DNA from: Akkermansiaceae bacterium
GTDB lineage: Bacteria; Verrucomicrobiota; Verrucomicrobiia; Verrucomicrobiales; Akkermansiaceae
Assembly (NCBI GenBank): GCA_947462535.1
Contig: CANHPN010000018.1
Coordinates: forward strand, 1 to 39,545
DNA: 39,545 nt
Reading direction: 5' to 3'
Position numbers and translations under genes: made by a program. Position 1 is the stretch's first letter; each line of letters starts with the position of its first letter. Shown here in pieces: positions 15,071 through 23,485 of this stretch. The notes beneath the pieces are model-generated. The model saw nothing but the letters and a program-made list of their open reading frames with translations, searched no databases and had not been told where the DNA came from.

Positions 15071-16288
15071 TCAACGGATGAATCCCCAGTGTCCGGTGGT
15101 GATCGGCCAGAGCGAAAACAGCGCCGGTCCGACCAGGTTGAATTCCTTCACCGGGCCCCAGTAACGCGAGTCCAGCGAGTTTCCGGTGTTGTCGCCGAGG
15201 GCGGCGTACTCACGCATTCCGGGGCGTCCGTTAGCTGCCAGTGAAAGCGTGGCGCCTTCCTTGGCGAGGTATTGGGGAAGCTTCTTCCCGTTGTGGGCGG
15301 ATTCATTCGAACTGGCCAGACCGTAGCCGCCGGGGTTGATGCTGAAGGCGCCCTCGCCGCGGATGACCCGCTGAATGCCCGGCTCCTGGGCGATTTTTCC
15401 ATCGAGGAGCAGGTTCGGTGGCTGGATGGAAAGCGTGTCGCCGGGGACGCCGCACAAGCGCTTGATGTAGTGCGAGCCGGCACCTTGCTCGCCGCCGCGC
15501 TTCTGGATTCCCTCGATGCCGATGGTGTCGAACACGAAAACCTCGCCGCGCTTGGGCTTGCGGAAGTGATAGGAAAACTTGTCCACTAACACCAAGTCGC
15601 CGCTATCGATGATGCCCTCGCAGATCACCATGTCCTTGGGAATCAAGCCGCCGTTGCGGACCGCGTGGTTGATGGCGGCGCTGAGGCCGATCGCGGAGGA
15701 CGGATTGGAGGGGGCGGGAAGCCGGAGTGGCGGGGAATCCGAAAAGCGGATCTCCGAGCGGCTGAAAAAGTGCATGAACTGCGTGTCCTTGATGTCCAAT
15801 CCGCCCTGGCGGGTGATGGAGATGTGGCGGTCCCGGTCGTTGACCTCATAGACGTAAGTTCTGCCGCGCAGCACTTTTTCCAGAAGTCGCTGGGGCAGGC
15901 TCGGCCATTGGTCTTTTTTCAAAGGCGTGCCGATGATGCCGTTTAGCGTCGGCTGCATCGATCCGGTAGGGATGCGGAACGGTTGCAGATAGTAAGCGCG
16001 CAGACCGAGGGCGATGACGATGGCGACGAACATGACCTCCACGTTTTCCTCGAGCCAGCCGAGCGGCTTCTCGTGGGGCAGGGAGTTCTCACAGACCGCG
16101 CGGATCTGCTTAGAGGCTTCGCTCACTTTCGCGAGGTCCTTGGATTGGATCGCCGCCAGCAAGTCCGCGCGGCGCGAGCCGATCTCGGCGACGCGCTCGG
16201 GCTTCAACAGGTCGCGCTTGTAATCGACGAACTTCTTCGCACCCTTCACCAAGTGCTGAGCTTCCTTTTTCCACTTCGGCGTGAACAT
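15071..16288 (-). CDS. lepB: Signal peptidase I (enlarged form)
   Basis: 405 aa; it removes signal peptides from exported proteins at the outer face of the inner membrane. An 80-residue charged N-terminal extension precedes a transmembrane segment (VEVMFVAIVIALGLRAYYL). The catalytic serine is Ser110 in RIPTGSMQPTL and the general-base lysine is Lys276 in SHYIKRLCGVPGD. The box ALGDNTGNSLDSRYWGPV is intact. The 165 residues between Ser and Lys and the stretch before the last box are longer than in E. coli LepB, mostly extra beta-domain sequence. It starts 55 bases after oppF on the same strand, so it may be read from the transporter operon. Confidence 0.93.
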   Translation of the reverse strand: MFTPKWKKEAQHLVKGAKKFVDYKRDLLKPERVAEIGSRRADLLAAIQSKDLAKVSEASKQIRAVCENSLPHEKPLGWLEENVEVMFVAIVIALGLRAYYLQPFRIPTGSMQPTLNGIIGTPLKKDQWPSLPQRLLEKVLRGRTYVYEVNDRDRHISITRQGGLDIKDTQFMHFFSRSEIRFSDSPPLRLPAPSNPSSAIGLSAAINHAVRNGGLIPKDMVICEGIIDSGDLVLVDKFSYHFRKPKRGEVFVFDTIGIEGIQKRGGEQGAGSHYIKRLCGVPGDTLSIQPPNLLLDGKIAQEPGIQRVIRGEGAFSINPGGYGLASSNESAHNGKKLPQYLAKEGATLSLAANGRPGMREYAALGDNTGNSLDSRYWGPVKEFNLVGPALFSLWPITTGHWGFIR

Positions 16289-16343
16289 GGCCGGAGTCTC
16301 ACGACGGATCGGGCCGACTGCAAGCGCGGAGAGTGCGGGGAAA

Positions 16344-17363
16344 TCAAGCTTTGGCGGGGGCCGGGCGGACTTTTTCCCAGTCTTCGGCGGACACGCAGCA
16401 CGGATCGGCGGCGACCCAGTGCTTGGGGAAAATTTCCCGCAGCGAGAGATCCGCGCCGATCGTCTCCGGGTAGCGCGGGTGGTTTATGCGGTGGCCGAAG
16501 GCGCTGCCGGGCGGCGGATCGATAGGTGAGGGCACGTCGCCTTCCAGCAGGATTTTTTTCCGCTTCACCTTCGGATCGTGCGAGGGGATGGCGGATAGAA
16601 GCGCCTGGGTGTATGCGTGGCGAGGGTCCTTGTAGATGGCCTCGGCGGTGGCGAGCTCGACGATTTTCCCGAGATACATCACGGCCACCCGGTCGCTGAC
16701 GTGCTTCACCACCGAGAGGTCGTGAGCGATGAAAAGATACGACAGGCCGAAATCCCGCTGCAACTCGACCAGCAGATTGAGGATCTGCGATTGCACCGAG
16801 ACGTCGAGGGCGGAGACGGGCTCGTCGCAGACGATGAGTTTCGGCTTGAGGGCGAGCGCGCGGGCGATGCCGATGCGCTGGCGCTGGCCGCCGGAAAACT
16901 CGAAGGAATAACGCTCGGCGGACGACGTCGGCAGACCGACGCGGTCCAGCAAGTCATCGACCCACTGGAGGCGTTCCGCGCGGCTGCCGAGGCCGTGGAT
17001 AATGAAGGGTTCCTCGATGATCGCCCGGACGCTCATCCGCGGGTCGAGCGATTCGGCGGGGTCCTGGAAGATCATCTGGAAATTCCGGCGCAGGGGACGC
17101 AGCGCGTGCGGACCGGCGTGGCTGATGTCGTGATTTTCAAAACGGATGCTGCCGGTCGTCGGCTTGAGCAGGCGGACGATCGCCTTGCCGAGCGTGGATT
17201 TCCCGCAACCGGATTCGCCGACGAGTCCGAGTGTCTCACCGGGCGCAATGTCCAGCGAGACGCCGTCCACAGCGCGGACGGCCCCGGTCTGGCGCAGCAT
17301 CACGCCGCCGCGCACCGGGAAATGGATGCGGAGGTCTTGGACGGATAGAAGAGGATAGGTCAT
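16344..17363 (-). CDS. oppF: Peptide ABC transporter ATPase, OppF type
   Basis: 339 aa from ATG 17363; the longer frame to 17669 overlaps oppD and looks non-coding. It energises peptide import. Walker A is GESGCGKST (49-57), the signature is SGGQRQRIG, Walker B is [12 protein letters not shown] and the switch His follows in [10 protein letters not shown]. The insert [20 protein letters not shown] is typical of OppF/DppF. The oligopeptide C-terminal extension ([17 protein letters not shown]) is present but ends in DPCC rather than the usual spaced cysteines. It sits 16 bases after oppD, its heterodimer partner. Confidence 0.92.
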   Translation of the reverse strand: MTYPLLSVQDLRIHFPVRGGVMLRQTGAVRAVDGVSLDIAPGETLGLVGESGCGKSTLGKAIVRLLKPTTGSIRFENHDISHAGPHALRPLRRNFQMIFQDPAESLDPRMSVRAIIEEPFIIHGLGSRAERLQWVDDLLDRVGLPTSSAERYSFEFSGGQRQRIGIARALALKPKLIVCDEPVSALDVSVQSQILNLLVELQRDFGLSYLFIAHDLSVVKHVSDRVAVMYLGKIVELATAEAIYKDPRHAYTQALLSAIPSHDPKVKRKKILLEGDVPSPIDPPPGSAFGHRINHPRYPETIGADLSLREIFPKHWVAADPCCVSAEDWEKVRPAPAKA

Positions 17364-17379
17364 ACAGGTCCTATAAGAC

Positions 17380-18369
17380 TTATGCTGGCTGATAGCACTC
17401 CGGGCAGGTTTCCACCCAGTGATTTGGTGATACCTCGGAGAACCCGGGGCGCTCGCGGGTGACGGCGGTGGTGCGGCCCATGCGCTGGCAGAAGCGGCAG
17501 CCGTGCGAGTAGTCGGCGAGGGACGCGACGATTCCCGGGATGGTGTTGAGGAGGGATTTCGAGGGCGTGTCGAGAGTCGGTATCGAATGGAGCAGGCCCT
17601 TGGTGTAGGCATGGAGCGGATTTGCAAAAAGCTCCTCGGCGCTTGCCCGCTCGACGACGCGGCCGGCATACATCACGACGACGTCGTCGCACGTTTCCGC
17701 GATGACCCCGAGGTCGTGGGTGATTAAAATGGTGGACATGCCCATCTCGGACTGGATGCGGCCCATCAGGTCTAGAATCTGCGCCTGCACCGTCACGTCG
17801 AGCGCGGTGGTCGGCTCGTCGGCGATGAGCAGGGAGGGGCGGCAGGCCATCGCCATGGCGATGACGACCCGCTGGCGCATGCCGCCGGATAGATGGTGCG
17901 GGTAGTCCATCATCCGCTTTTCCGGGGCGGGGATGCGGACGAGTTCGAGCATCTCGGTGGCGGCGTCCCACGCGTCCTTTTTCGAGAGCTTCTTGTGCAT
18001 GTGGAAAACCTCCGCCACCTGGCGGCCGATGCGGTGCACCGGGTTGAGCGCGGCCATGGGTTCCTGGAAAATCACGCCGATCTCGCCGCCGCGGATCTTG
18101 CGGATCTCCGAGTCGCTGGCGCGGACCAGGTCGCGGCCCTTGAAATAGACGTGGCCGCCGAGGATCTTTCCCGCGGGTTGCGGGAGCAGGCGGACGATCG
18201 ACATGGCGGTGACGCTCTTCCCGCAACCTGACTCGCCGACGATGCCGACTGTCTTTCCGGCAGGCACCGTGAACGACACCTGATCGACGGCGCGGAGCAG
18301 GCCGCGGTCGGTCTCGAAGGATGTGATGAGCTTGTCCACTTCCAGGATATTATCCGTTTCTGGAATCAT
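17380..18369 (-). CDS. oppD: Peptide ABC transporter ATPase, OppD type
   Basis: 329 aa, the partner of OppF. Walker A is GESGCGKS (45-52), the Q-loop is [14 protein letters not shown], the signature is LSGGMRQRV, Walker B is [13 protein letters not shown] and the H-loop is ILITHDLGV. The C-terminal oligopeptide extension carries two C-x2-C pairs (GCRFCQRM and ETCPEC). That is a tetracysteine arrangement compatible with a metal or Fe-S site, as described for some DppD proteins. The start ATG overlaps the YejA stop in an ATGA, so translation is probably coupled. Confidence 0.92.
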   Translation of the reverse strand: MIPETDNILEVDKLITSFETDRGLLRAVDQVSFTVPAGKTVGIVGESGCGKSVTAMSIVRLLPQPAGKILGGHVYFKGRDLVRASDSEIRKIRGGEIGVIFQEPMAALNPVHRIGRQVAEVFHMHKKLSKKDAWDAATEMLELVRIPAPEKRMMDYPHHLSGGMRQRVVIAMAMACRPSLLIADEPTTALDVTVQAQILDLMGRIQSEMGMSTILITHDLGVIAETCDDVVVMYAGRVVERASAEELFANPLHAYTKGLLHSIPTLDTPSKSLLNTIPGIVASLADYSHGCRFCQRMGRTTAVTRERPGFSEVSPNHWVETCPECYQPA

Positions 18370-20465
18370 GGTGCTGCGGGGAAGGTTGGCGCTTTCACCC
18401 GATAGTCCTCGATGGTTCTGTTGGATTCCGGGAAGGACATGCCGGTGCGGCGGGCGGATTGGGTTTCGGTTTTCACGTCATCATCGATCCAGAAAACGAA
18501 GACCTCGTGGGGGTCATAGACGACGGGGGGGCTGAAGCGGGTGTTCTCGCAGTCCGGCCATTTCACCCAACGCCACGAGCCGATGCGGACGAAATCCACC
18601 GAGTAGCCGGGGACGAAAATCGCCTCGTCGTGCATGATGCGCTGGAGTTTCCACGCGGCGTCCTTGAGTTCCTCCGCGGTGCTTGCGGTGCGGACTTTCT
18701 CGCTGAGGACATCGGTGTCCGCCCGGTGCCAGGCGAAGGTGTTGTTCGTCTGCGGTTTCAAATTCCCCTTCTCGTCGATGGCGTTGGTGGAGTGGAGGAA
18801 CTGATGGAAATCCGGCACCGGCGGGTTGATCAGCCAGCTGCCGAGCGCCATTTCATGCCGCTTCTGCATCTCCTTTTTGTAAGCGACGGTGTATTCCAGT
18901 CCGTCGAGTCGCAGCTCGAATCCGCAGGCTCTCGCCTCCTCGCGGAGGATGGCGAAGATCCTGTCGATCTGCGGCATCGCGGGATAGGTGACGGCGACCG
19001 AGAGCCGGGTGCCGTCGGGTTTGGTAAGGATGCCGTCACGCCCTTCCTGGGTGTAGCCGGCCTTGGCGAACGCGGCGCGCGCGGCGTCGATGGAGAAGGG
19101 GCGGGCTACGATGGAGGGATCGCTGAAGACGACGTAGCCTTCGTTGAAGGCGTTCAGCCGCTGATAGTCGCCGCGGAACATCACGTCGATGACCTTCTGC
19201 CAGTTCATCGCATACTGGATGCCCACGCGCACATCGAGGTTGTCGAGCGGGGCCTTGCTGACATTCATATAGAGGCCGCGCGGAACCTTGGGGTATTTGT
19301 TATAGAAAGTGACGCGCTCGATGTAGCCCTTGTAAACCGGTTCGATTTCGGACTTCTCATACCAGAGCTGCGGCTGGGTGAGGAAGAACGTGTCGAGCTC
19401 GCCTGCGCGGAAGAGCTCGAAGGCCTTGGATTCGTCGCGCACCACGGTGTGGACGAGCTTGTCGGGATTGAAGCGGTATCGGTAGTATTTCCGGTCCTTG
19501 GCCCACCAGTCCTTGACGCGGGTCTGGGTGATGGACACGCCTTTGATGATGTCTTCCGGCAGCACCTCGTAAGCGCCAGTGGTGGGCGGGAATCTCCACT
19601 GATAGCGCTCGCTGTAGTCAGGTCCGTATTCCGAATAGAAGTGCGGCGGCGATGGCGTGATGGCTCCGGCGATGGCAGGCGCGTAAATCTTCGCCTCAGG
19701 CAGCGAGACGGATACTGTCAGTTCGTCATACATCGTGATCTGGGCGATGTTCTCCCGGTAATACTGTTTGGAGTATGGATTGACGACGTTGTCCGAGACG
19801 CGGAGATAGACGGAGATCAGGAAGTCCCGCGCCTTGACCTGGGCGCCGTCCGAGTAGCGGGCTTCCGGATCGATGCGGAAATAGATGGTGCGGCCATCGG
19901 CGGAGGTTGCCCACTCCTTGGCGAGACCGGGGATCATCTCCATGGTTTCCGGATGGAGGTTCACCATCGGCATGTCGATGTAGTCGTAGAGGTCGCCACG
20001 GAAAGAGCTGTTAGAATTTTCACCGATGGGCCGGATGGTCGGTGGGAAGGTGGGGATGAAGCGACGGAAGACCCCGCCCTTTTTCGCGGCAGGATCGCCG
20101 ATCTCCGGCTGGTCCATGCCGTTTTCCCACACGAGATCCGTCGGGATTTCGGCGGGTGTTCCGACTTTGAGGAAGTCGCCGAGGCCGAGGCGGAAATTCC
20201 ATTTCTCCTGATCCAGACGCAGCGCCGCGGCATGGTGTTCGAGGGCGGATTTTGCCTCGCCCTCCGCAGCGTTGAGTTCGGTGGTGACGCGGGCGGCTTG
20301 CTCCCTGGTCGCTGCCTGTTGGGTTTTCAGCCAGGTCTCGATATGGCGGTTGTAAATCGGCAGGAAGGCGTCGAACCCGAGTTTTCGCGGGACTTCTCCC
20401 GTCTCGTGACGGCAGCCGGTCACGATGAACGGGAGGAAACACAAGGATGTGAGAAGTCGGCGCAT
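18366..20465 (-). CDS. yejA: YejA-like peptide-binding lipoprotein
   Basis: 699 aa from ATG 20465, which overlaps the permease stop as TGATG. The lipobox IVTGC places the lipidated Cys at 18. A helical, Gln/Ala/Glu-rich linker (about 40-100) separates the anchor from the family 5 solute-binding domain. That domain is seen in PGLAKEWATSADGRTIYF, YSDGAQVKARDF, PPTTGAYEVL, LYMNVSKAPLDNLDVRVGIQ and ILTKPDGTRL. The pattern (LYDYIDMPMVNL, HSTNAIDEKG) is closer to YejA, which binds microcin C-like and other peptides in enterobacteria, than to OppA. The substrate here is unknown. The ORF extension to 20624 has no support. Confidence 0.88.
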   Translation of the reverse strand: MRRLLTSLCFLPFIVTGCRHETGEVPRKLGFDAFLPIYNRHIETWLKTQQAATREQAARVTTELNAAEGEAKSALEHHAAALRLDQEKWNFRLGLGDFLKVGTPAEIPTDLVWENGMDQPEIGDPAAKKGGVFRRFIPTFPPTIRPIGENSNSSFRGDLYDYIDMPMVNLHPETMEMIPGLAKEWATSADGRTIYFRIDPEARYSDGAQVKARDFLISVYLRVSDNVVNPYSKQYYRENIAQITMYDELTVSVSLPEAKIYAPAIAGAITPSPPHFYSEYGPDYSERYQWRFPPTTGAYEVLPEDIIKGVSITQTRVKDWWAKDRKYYRYRFNPDKLVHTVVRDESKAFELFRAGELDTFFLTQPQLWYEKSEIEPVYKGYIERVTFYNKYPKVPRGLYMNVSKAPLDNLDVRVGIQYAMNWQKVIDVMFRGDYQRLNAFNEGYVVFSDPSIVARPFSIDAARAAFAKAGYTQEGRDGILTKPDGTRLSVAVTYPAMPQIDRIFAILREEARACGFELRLDGLEYTVAYKKEMQKRHEMALGSWLINPPVPDFHQFLHSTNAIDEKGNLKPQTNNTFAWHRADTDVLSEKVRTASTAEELKDAAWKLQRIMHDEAIFVPGYSVDFVRIGSWRWVKWPDCENTRFSPPVVYDPHEVFVFWIDDDVKTETQSARRTGMSFPESNRTIEDYRVKAPTFPAAP

Positions 20466-22021
20466 CAACGGTAGAAGGTGAATTTTTTCGGATCGAAGGC
20501 CTCGCGGACCGCCTCGCCGATGAAGGTGATCACGACCAGCAGGCCGACGAGAACCACGAAGGTTGAGGTGACGAGCCACGGCGCAGAAAGGTTGGACAGG
20601 CCGTCGTTGAGCAGTCGTCCCCAAGTCGCGTATTCCGGCGGGAGGCCGAAGCCGAGATAGTCGAGCGAGGTCAGCGAGAAGACCAGGCCGGACATGGTGA
20701 AGGGGATCAGCGTGACGATGATTGCCACGGTGTTAGGCAGGAGGTGGCGGAACAAAATCCGCGGCGTGCCGGCGCCGAGAACCTTCGCGGCGGAGATGTA
20801 GTCCCGCTCCTTGTCGCGGTAGGCGGCGGTCCGCATGAGGTAAGTCATGCCCATCCAGCCGAAGGCGACGAGGATGGTCAGGATGATCGGTAATCCCTTG
20901 AAATTTTCCGGCACCATGCTTGAAAAGATGATGACGATGAACAGGAACGGCATGTTGGAGAAAATCTCGATCAACCGCTGCGAAACCATGTCGAACCAGC
21001 CGCCGAAGTAGCCCATCATCATGCCAATGGTGATGCCGATGAGATAGACGATTGGCAGGTAGATGAGGGCCGCCTTGAAGTTCACCTGCAAGCCGCCGTA
21101 GAGATACGCGAGCACGTCGTAGCCCTGCGAGGTGGTGCCGAGCCAGTTCCCCTCCCCGGGGATGGGCGGCGCGGGGTGGTATTTGACGGCCCGCAAGCCG
21201 CTGCTTTCCCATCCGAGGAACGCCTCCTTGGTACCCTCGCCGTTGTAGCGGTCCGAGACGAGCAGGCCGTCCTTGTATTCCGCGCTGTAAACCGGCTGGC
21301 CTTCCGCGTTCCATCCGTCAACCGGGCCGGTTAGGACCCCCTTTCGCAGGGTGTATCGCAGATGCATCTTTGCCTCGGCAGTGTCGAAATATTTCGCCGC
21401 GAGTCCCCAGTAGGGTTTGCTGCCGGTTTCATGATAGACCTCCTCGCGTTTGATGAGCGCCCGCGAGCGGGGCGGCAGGGTGTCGCCGGTCGGGTCATAA
21501 GGGACGAGCGGCATGATCACCCGGTTCTCCGGCGAGTCTTGCCAGGCGCGCTTTAGCTTGCGGTAGTCGGCGGGCGCCTCAGCAGTTTCACCCGTCACGC
21601 CGAAGTCCTTGTTCTTGAGGTCGCTTGGTAAAAACGCGGGAAACGTCCATTTCCCGCCGTGCTGGACGGCGAGGGCGCGCTTGCCGACGACCACTTGGTC
21701 CAAAGCGGCGAGTCCGCCGAGGGCGAGCAGGATGACGAGTGAATAGTAGCCGCGCTTGATCTCGCAGAAACGGCGGATGCGGCGGGTGGTGATGGGGTTG
21801 CGCGGACCCGCGGTGAACGAGCGGACGACCATCGCCAGCCCGCCGAGCCAGAGGATCGCCACGCACAGCCAGCCGAACCACGGGAAGCCGTTTCCGCCTA
21901 GCAGCGGCACCCGGCTGACCTCGAAAAACCAGCGCGCCGTGGGGAACGCGAGGTCCATGCTCCGCCCGGTGGCGGCGAGCGCGCCTAGCAGGATGCTGGA
22001 AATTCCAATGAGTCGCATCAT
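20465..22021 (-). CDS. yejE: YejE-like ABC permease with extra N-terminal helices and an inserted domain
   Basis: 518 aa against about 340 for E. coli YejE. The permease core is clear: NWLGTTSQGYDVLAYLYGG, GYFGGWFDMVSQRLIEIFSN, FGWMGMTYLMRTAAYRDKER (EAA loop region AAKVLGAGTPRILFRHLLPN) and GEAVREAFDPKKF. The KRGYYSLVIL segment at 89-98 corresponds to the normal YejE N-terminus. Additions are about 85 residues in front with two likely membrane segments, and about 100 residues (about 185-283) in the loop before the core. The second addition contains a MORN-like unit, with VDGWNAEGQPVYSAEYKDGL at about 234-253. Start and stop overlap neighbours as TAATG and TGATG. Confidence 0.88.
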   Translation of the reverse strand: MMRLIGISSILLGALAATGRSMDLAFPTARWFFEVSRVPLLGGNGFPWFGWLCVAILWLGGLAMVVRSFTAGPRNPITTRRIRRFCEIKRGYYSLVILLALGGLAALDQVVVGKRALAVQHGGKWTFPAFLPSDLKNKDFGVTGETAEAPADYRKLKRAWQDSPENRVIMPLVPYDPTGDTLPPRSRALIKREEVYHETGSKPYWGLAAKYFDTAEAKMHLRYTLRKGVLTGPVDGWNAEGQPVYSAEYKDGLLVSDRYNGEGTKEAFLGWESSGLRAVKYHPAPPIPGEGNWLGTTSQGYDVLAYLYGGLQVNFKAALIYLPIVYLIGITIGMMMGYFGGWFDMVSQRLIEIFSNMPFLFIVIIFSSMVPENFKGLPIILTILVAFGWMGMTYLMRTAAYRDKERDYISAAKVLGAGTPRILFRHLLPNTVAIIVTLIPFTMSGLVFSLTSLDYLGFGLPPEYATWGRLLNDGLSNLSAPWLVTSTFVVLVGLLVVITFIGEAVREAFDPKKFTFYR

Positions 22022-23364
22022 TACTCGAATTTGATCCGCGGGTCCACCATTGCCACGAGGAGGTCGGAGATGACCTGCCCGATGAGCATCAGGAAGGCGG
22101 CGATGGTCAGTGTGCCCATGATCACCGGCACGTCGCGGGCGATCACCGCCTGGTATTGCAGCAGGCCGAAGCCCTGAATGTCGAAAACCGTCTCGATCAG
22201 CATCGAGCCGCCGATGAAGATCTCCACCAGGCTGCCGAGGCTGGTGGCGACTGGGATCATGGAGTTCCGGAACGCATGGCCGAAGACTGCGCGCGGGTAG
22301 CTCGCGCCCTTGGACACGGCGGTGCGCACGTAGTCCGCGGCGAGATTTTCCATCAGGCTGTTCTTCGTCAGCATCGTCAGCATGGCGAACGAACCGATGA
22401 TATAACAGGTCAGCGGCAGCACCGTGTGATGGGCGATGTCCTGCAGCTTCCCCCAGTCGTCGAGCTGGTCGAAGCCCGGGCTGGTCAGGCCGGACAGCGG
22501 GAAGAGATTCATCCGCGCGCCGAGATGGACCAGCAGGATCGCCCCGAGCGCGAATCCCGGAATCGAGTAGCCGAGGAAAATCAGCACCGAGCTGGAGGTG
22601 TCGATGAAGGTCCGGTGCTTGAGCGCTTTCAGGACGCCGAGTGGCAGGCAGATCGAGTAGGTGATGATGGCCGTGAGCAGTCCGAAATGGGCGGCGATGG
22701 GCATGCGCGCGAAAATCATCTCGTGGACCGGGTCGTTATAGACCGTCGAGCGGCCGAGATTCCCCTGGAACAGTCCGGAGAAGCGCGTTTGATAGATCAC
22801 CGCCCGCGACTGATAGGCGGGTGGCTTTTCCTTGCCGGAATTCCGGCGTTGGTAGCGGTCCTGGCGGTCCTTTTCCGTCTCGTAGCGCACCTTCCAGCCG
22901 TCGGCCTCGACCGCTTTGCCGGTTTCTGCGAAAATGGCGGAAACCACTGCGTCGTTCTGGCGTCTCACCAGCACCGCCCGGCCGTCGCCGCGCAGCACCA
23001 CGGTGGCGGTAGTGGCGGGATCGATCTCGCTGCCGATCATTTCATCGCCGCGGTCGCCGTATTCGCCCTTGGAAATGCGGACCTCGCGCGGCGCGATGCC
23101 GAGCCACTGGCCGTAGGCGACGAGGACCTGCTTATCGAGGCCGAACTGCTCCTCGAGTTCCTCCAGTTGATCCTCGCTCATTCCGCCTTGCGCCTGGCTC
23201 GAGGTGGCGCGCTTGCCGCCGGAATCCGCGCCGCGGGAGGCCTCCTGCAGCATCCGGTCGAGCGGTCCGCCGGGGACGAAGCGGGTGATCGTGAAGACAA
23301 GCAGCGTGATCCCGATGAGTGTCGGAGGGATCAGCAGCAGGCGTCTGAGGAAATAACTCTTCAC
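22021..23364 (-). CDS. yejB: YejB-like ABC permease with periplasmic insertion
   Basis: 447 aa, about 80 more than E. coli YejB. It forms half of the membrane channel. The N-terminus MKSYFLRRLLLIPPTLIGIT, PGGPLDRML, GYSIPGFALGAILLV, SFAMLTMLTKNSLMENLAAD and YVRTAVSKGASYPRAV (EAA loop) are all in order. It ends DLLVAMVDPRIKFE, as YejB does. Residues about 90-190 are an insertion: a beta-strand-like part (ATVVLRGDGRAVLVRRQN) and a charged part (YETEKDRQDRYQRR). It should face the periplasm. This is the first gene of the leftward operon. Confidence 0.88.
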   Translation of the reverse strand: MKSYFLRRLLLIPPTLIGITLLVFTITRFVPGGPLDRMLQEASRGADSGGKRATSSQAQGGMSEDQLEELEEQFGLDKQVLVAYGQWLGIAPREVRISKGEYGDRGDEMIGSEIDPATTATVVLRGDGRAVLVRRQNDAVVSAIFAETGKAVEADGWKVRYETEKDRQDRYQRRNSGKEKPPAYQSRAVIYQTRFSGLFQGNLGRSTVYNDPVHEMIFARMPIAAHFGLLTAIITYSICLPLGVLKALKHRTFIDTSSSVLIFLGYSIPGFALGAILLVHLGARMNLFPLSGLTSPGFDQLDDWGKLQDIAHHTVLPLTCYIIGSFAMLTMLTKNSLMENLAADYVRTAVSKGASYPRAVFGHAFRNSMIPVATSLGSLVEIFIGGSMLIETVFDIQGFGLLQYQAVIARDVPVIMGTLTIAAFLMLIGQVISDLLVAMVDPRIKFE

Positions 23365-23485
23365 AAGATTGTCGCCCGTTCTTTTAGAGGTCCGGTCGGA
23401 TCATGCAAGCATCGGTATCTCCTGATTTTCTCGCAGGGGGAGGCGATTTTTTAAAATTTCGCCTGCTTTTCCGGGCGTGGTCGTC
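23365..23485. promoter_or_regulatory. Divergent promoter region between the two peptide transporter operons
   Basis: Both operons must be driven from this short region. It contains an AT-centred imperfect inverted repeat, GGCGA(T)6 followed by AAAATTTCGCC (23442-23463), whose arms match at GGCGA/TCGCC and TTTT/AAAA. It lies about 25 bases before the oppA start, where a repressor site or a leader hairpin is plausible. No clear -35/-10 pair was picked. Confidence 0.3.

Noticed and set aside
17364-17669. N-terminal extension of OppF by about 100 residues
   Set aside because: It overlaps oppD in full and is Arg/Ser/Pro-rich; the real start is ATG 17363.
18459-20474. A very long open frame on the + strand (about 670 codons)
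   Set aside because: It runs antisense through yejA, whose lipobox and binding-protein motifs are clear; such mirror frames are common in GC-rich DNA.
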